Origin: Pedobacter sp. ISL-64
GTDB taxonomy: Bacteria > Bacteroidota > Bacteroidia > Sphingobacteriales > Sphingobacteriaceae
NCBI RefSeq assembly: GCF_018613605.1
Contig: NZ_JAGGPU010000001.1
Coordinates: 412,466 to 476,465, forward strand
DNA length: 64,000 nt
Reading direction: 5' to 3'
Part shown: piece by piece, positions 63,691 through 64,000 of the stretch
Layout of the letters: every line of letters begins with the position of its first letter
How positions within the stretch are numbered: position 1 is the stretch's first letter
Notes under the pieces: generated by a model
Told to the model about the DNA's origin: nothing
Seen by the model: the letters and a program-made list of their open reading frames with translations, nothing else
The model's database searches: none
Translations under genes and position numbers: made by a program

Positions 63691-64000
63691 TTAATTGTTA
63701 TTGAGCTGATTTAATGCAAGTTGCTTTACCTCACTTTCTTTTTCAAAAGAGATAATATGGCGCAAGTTGGCCTGGTTGTTCATTTTACCAACTGCAATTT
63801 TTCGTACTTCTATATCGCCGTCAAAACTGGCAATATGAAATAAGTTGGCTTGATTGTCCATTTTCGCAGTAGCAATTTTTCTAACTTCTGCATCGTCATT
63901 AAAATTGGCAATGTGAAATAAGTTTGCTTGATTGTCCATTTTACCAACTGCAATTTTTCTTACCGCAACATCATCGTCGAAATTGGCGATATGAAATAAG
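63691..64000 (-). CDS. Repeat protein of 26-residue LRV-like units, partial (N-terminus beyond window)
   Basis: The minus-strand frame is open from the right edge to a TAA at 63691; an internal ATG at 63939 is part of a repeat and not the true start. The visible about 103 residues are almost wholly 26-residue units, each with KMDNQANLFHIA-F-DD--VRKIA-G. The DNA period is 78 bp, with near-identical copies. The unit, with its D-D--VRKIA half, fits the leucine-rich-repeat-variant (LRV)/HEAT-like helical class. Function is unknown; the visible part has no signal. The last unit diverges and ends in LNNN. Confidence 0.75.
   Translation of the reverse strand, partial: LFHIANFDDDVAVRKIAVGKMDNQANLFHIANFNDDAEVRKIATAKMDNQANLFHIASFDGDIEVRKIAVGKMNNQANLRHIISFEKESEVKQLALNQLNNN

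Noticed and set aside
1..64000. tRNA, rRNA or prophage
   Set aside because: Reading both strands I saw no tRNA clover-leaf block with CCA-type end, no rRNA core sequence and no phage structural genes; a dedicated tRNA search would be needed to be sure.

Overview
The window looks like ordinary chromosome of a Bacteroidota bacterium, most probably a Pedobacter-like member of the Sphingobacteriaceae. The reasons are the AT-rich sequence, Bacteroidota-type -7 boxes (TAnnTTTG) close to start codons, a long SecA with a C-terminal zinc motif, the lineage-restricted families GldB, DUF4251, PorT-like barrels and DUF2027-Smr, many lipobox or AQ-type signal peptides, and several families of short palindromic intergenic repeats. 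No rRNA, tRNA, prophage, insertion sequence or CRISPR array was recognised. The species is an inference from gene content, not from a marker comparison. Layout, left to right: 1-2.6 kb holds a partial ATP-grasp ligase and two alpha/beta-hydrolase esterases; 2.6-4.9 kb an MBOAT O-acyltransferase with an SGNH-like partner; 5-8.7 kb small conserved genes and typA; 9-14.8 kb a Crp-type regulator with a flavodoxin-fold oxidoreductase, two tandem LpxL/HtrB-type acyltransferases, a beta-lactamase-fold hydrolase and a divergent kinase-like protein; 14.9-18.9 kb a DJ-1/PfpI protein and a minus-strand group of two glycosyltransferases separated by a YhcG/DUF1016 nuclease; 19-26 kb a tricorn-type protease, a methyltransferase, a rhomboid protease and a GH29 fucosidase; 26.3-34.7 kb a ceramidase-like membrane protein, ThuA, LMW-PTP, S1/P1 nuclease, fumC, rsgA and a DUF2027-Smr protein. 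From 34.7 kb: a 0.5 kb repeat-rich gap, a pirin operon, a small secreted protein just upstream of secA, secA, a RelE/ParE-type toxin-antitoxin pair, a SPOR protein with an M20 peptidase, a second beta-lactamase-fold hydrolase with an SGNH hydrolase, a GIY-YIG nuclease framed by 134-bp palindromic elements, dnaG, yraN with glutaminyl cyclotransferase, secreted proteins (DUF4251, a tandem-repeat protein), tfoX-like, rnhB, a glycosyltransferase, gcvT, a comB-like phosphatase, an astacin-type protease, a patatin, gldB, a PorT-like barrel, nadE, and the end of a protein made of near-identical 26-residue repeats. Most genes are housekeeping or envelope functions in one- to three-gene transcription units. 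Envelope themes recur: lipid A acylation, O-acylation, sphingolipid-like hydrolysis, glycosyl transfer, secretion through SecA, and outer-membrane barrels. The least explained parts are the GIY-YIG/palindrome cassette at 46.4-47.1 kb, the small secreted protein plus leader hairpin ahead of secA, the kinase-like protein at 13.7 kb, the ceramidase-like protein at 26.3 kb, the terminator-like hairpin in the pirin leader, and the LRV-like repeat gene cut by the right edge.
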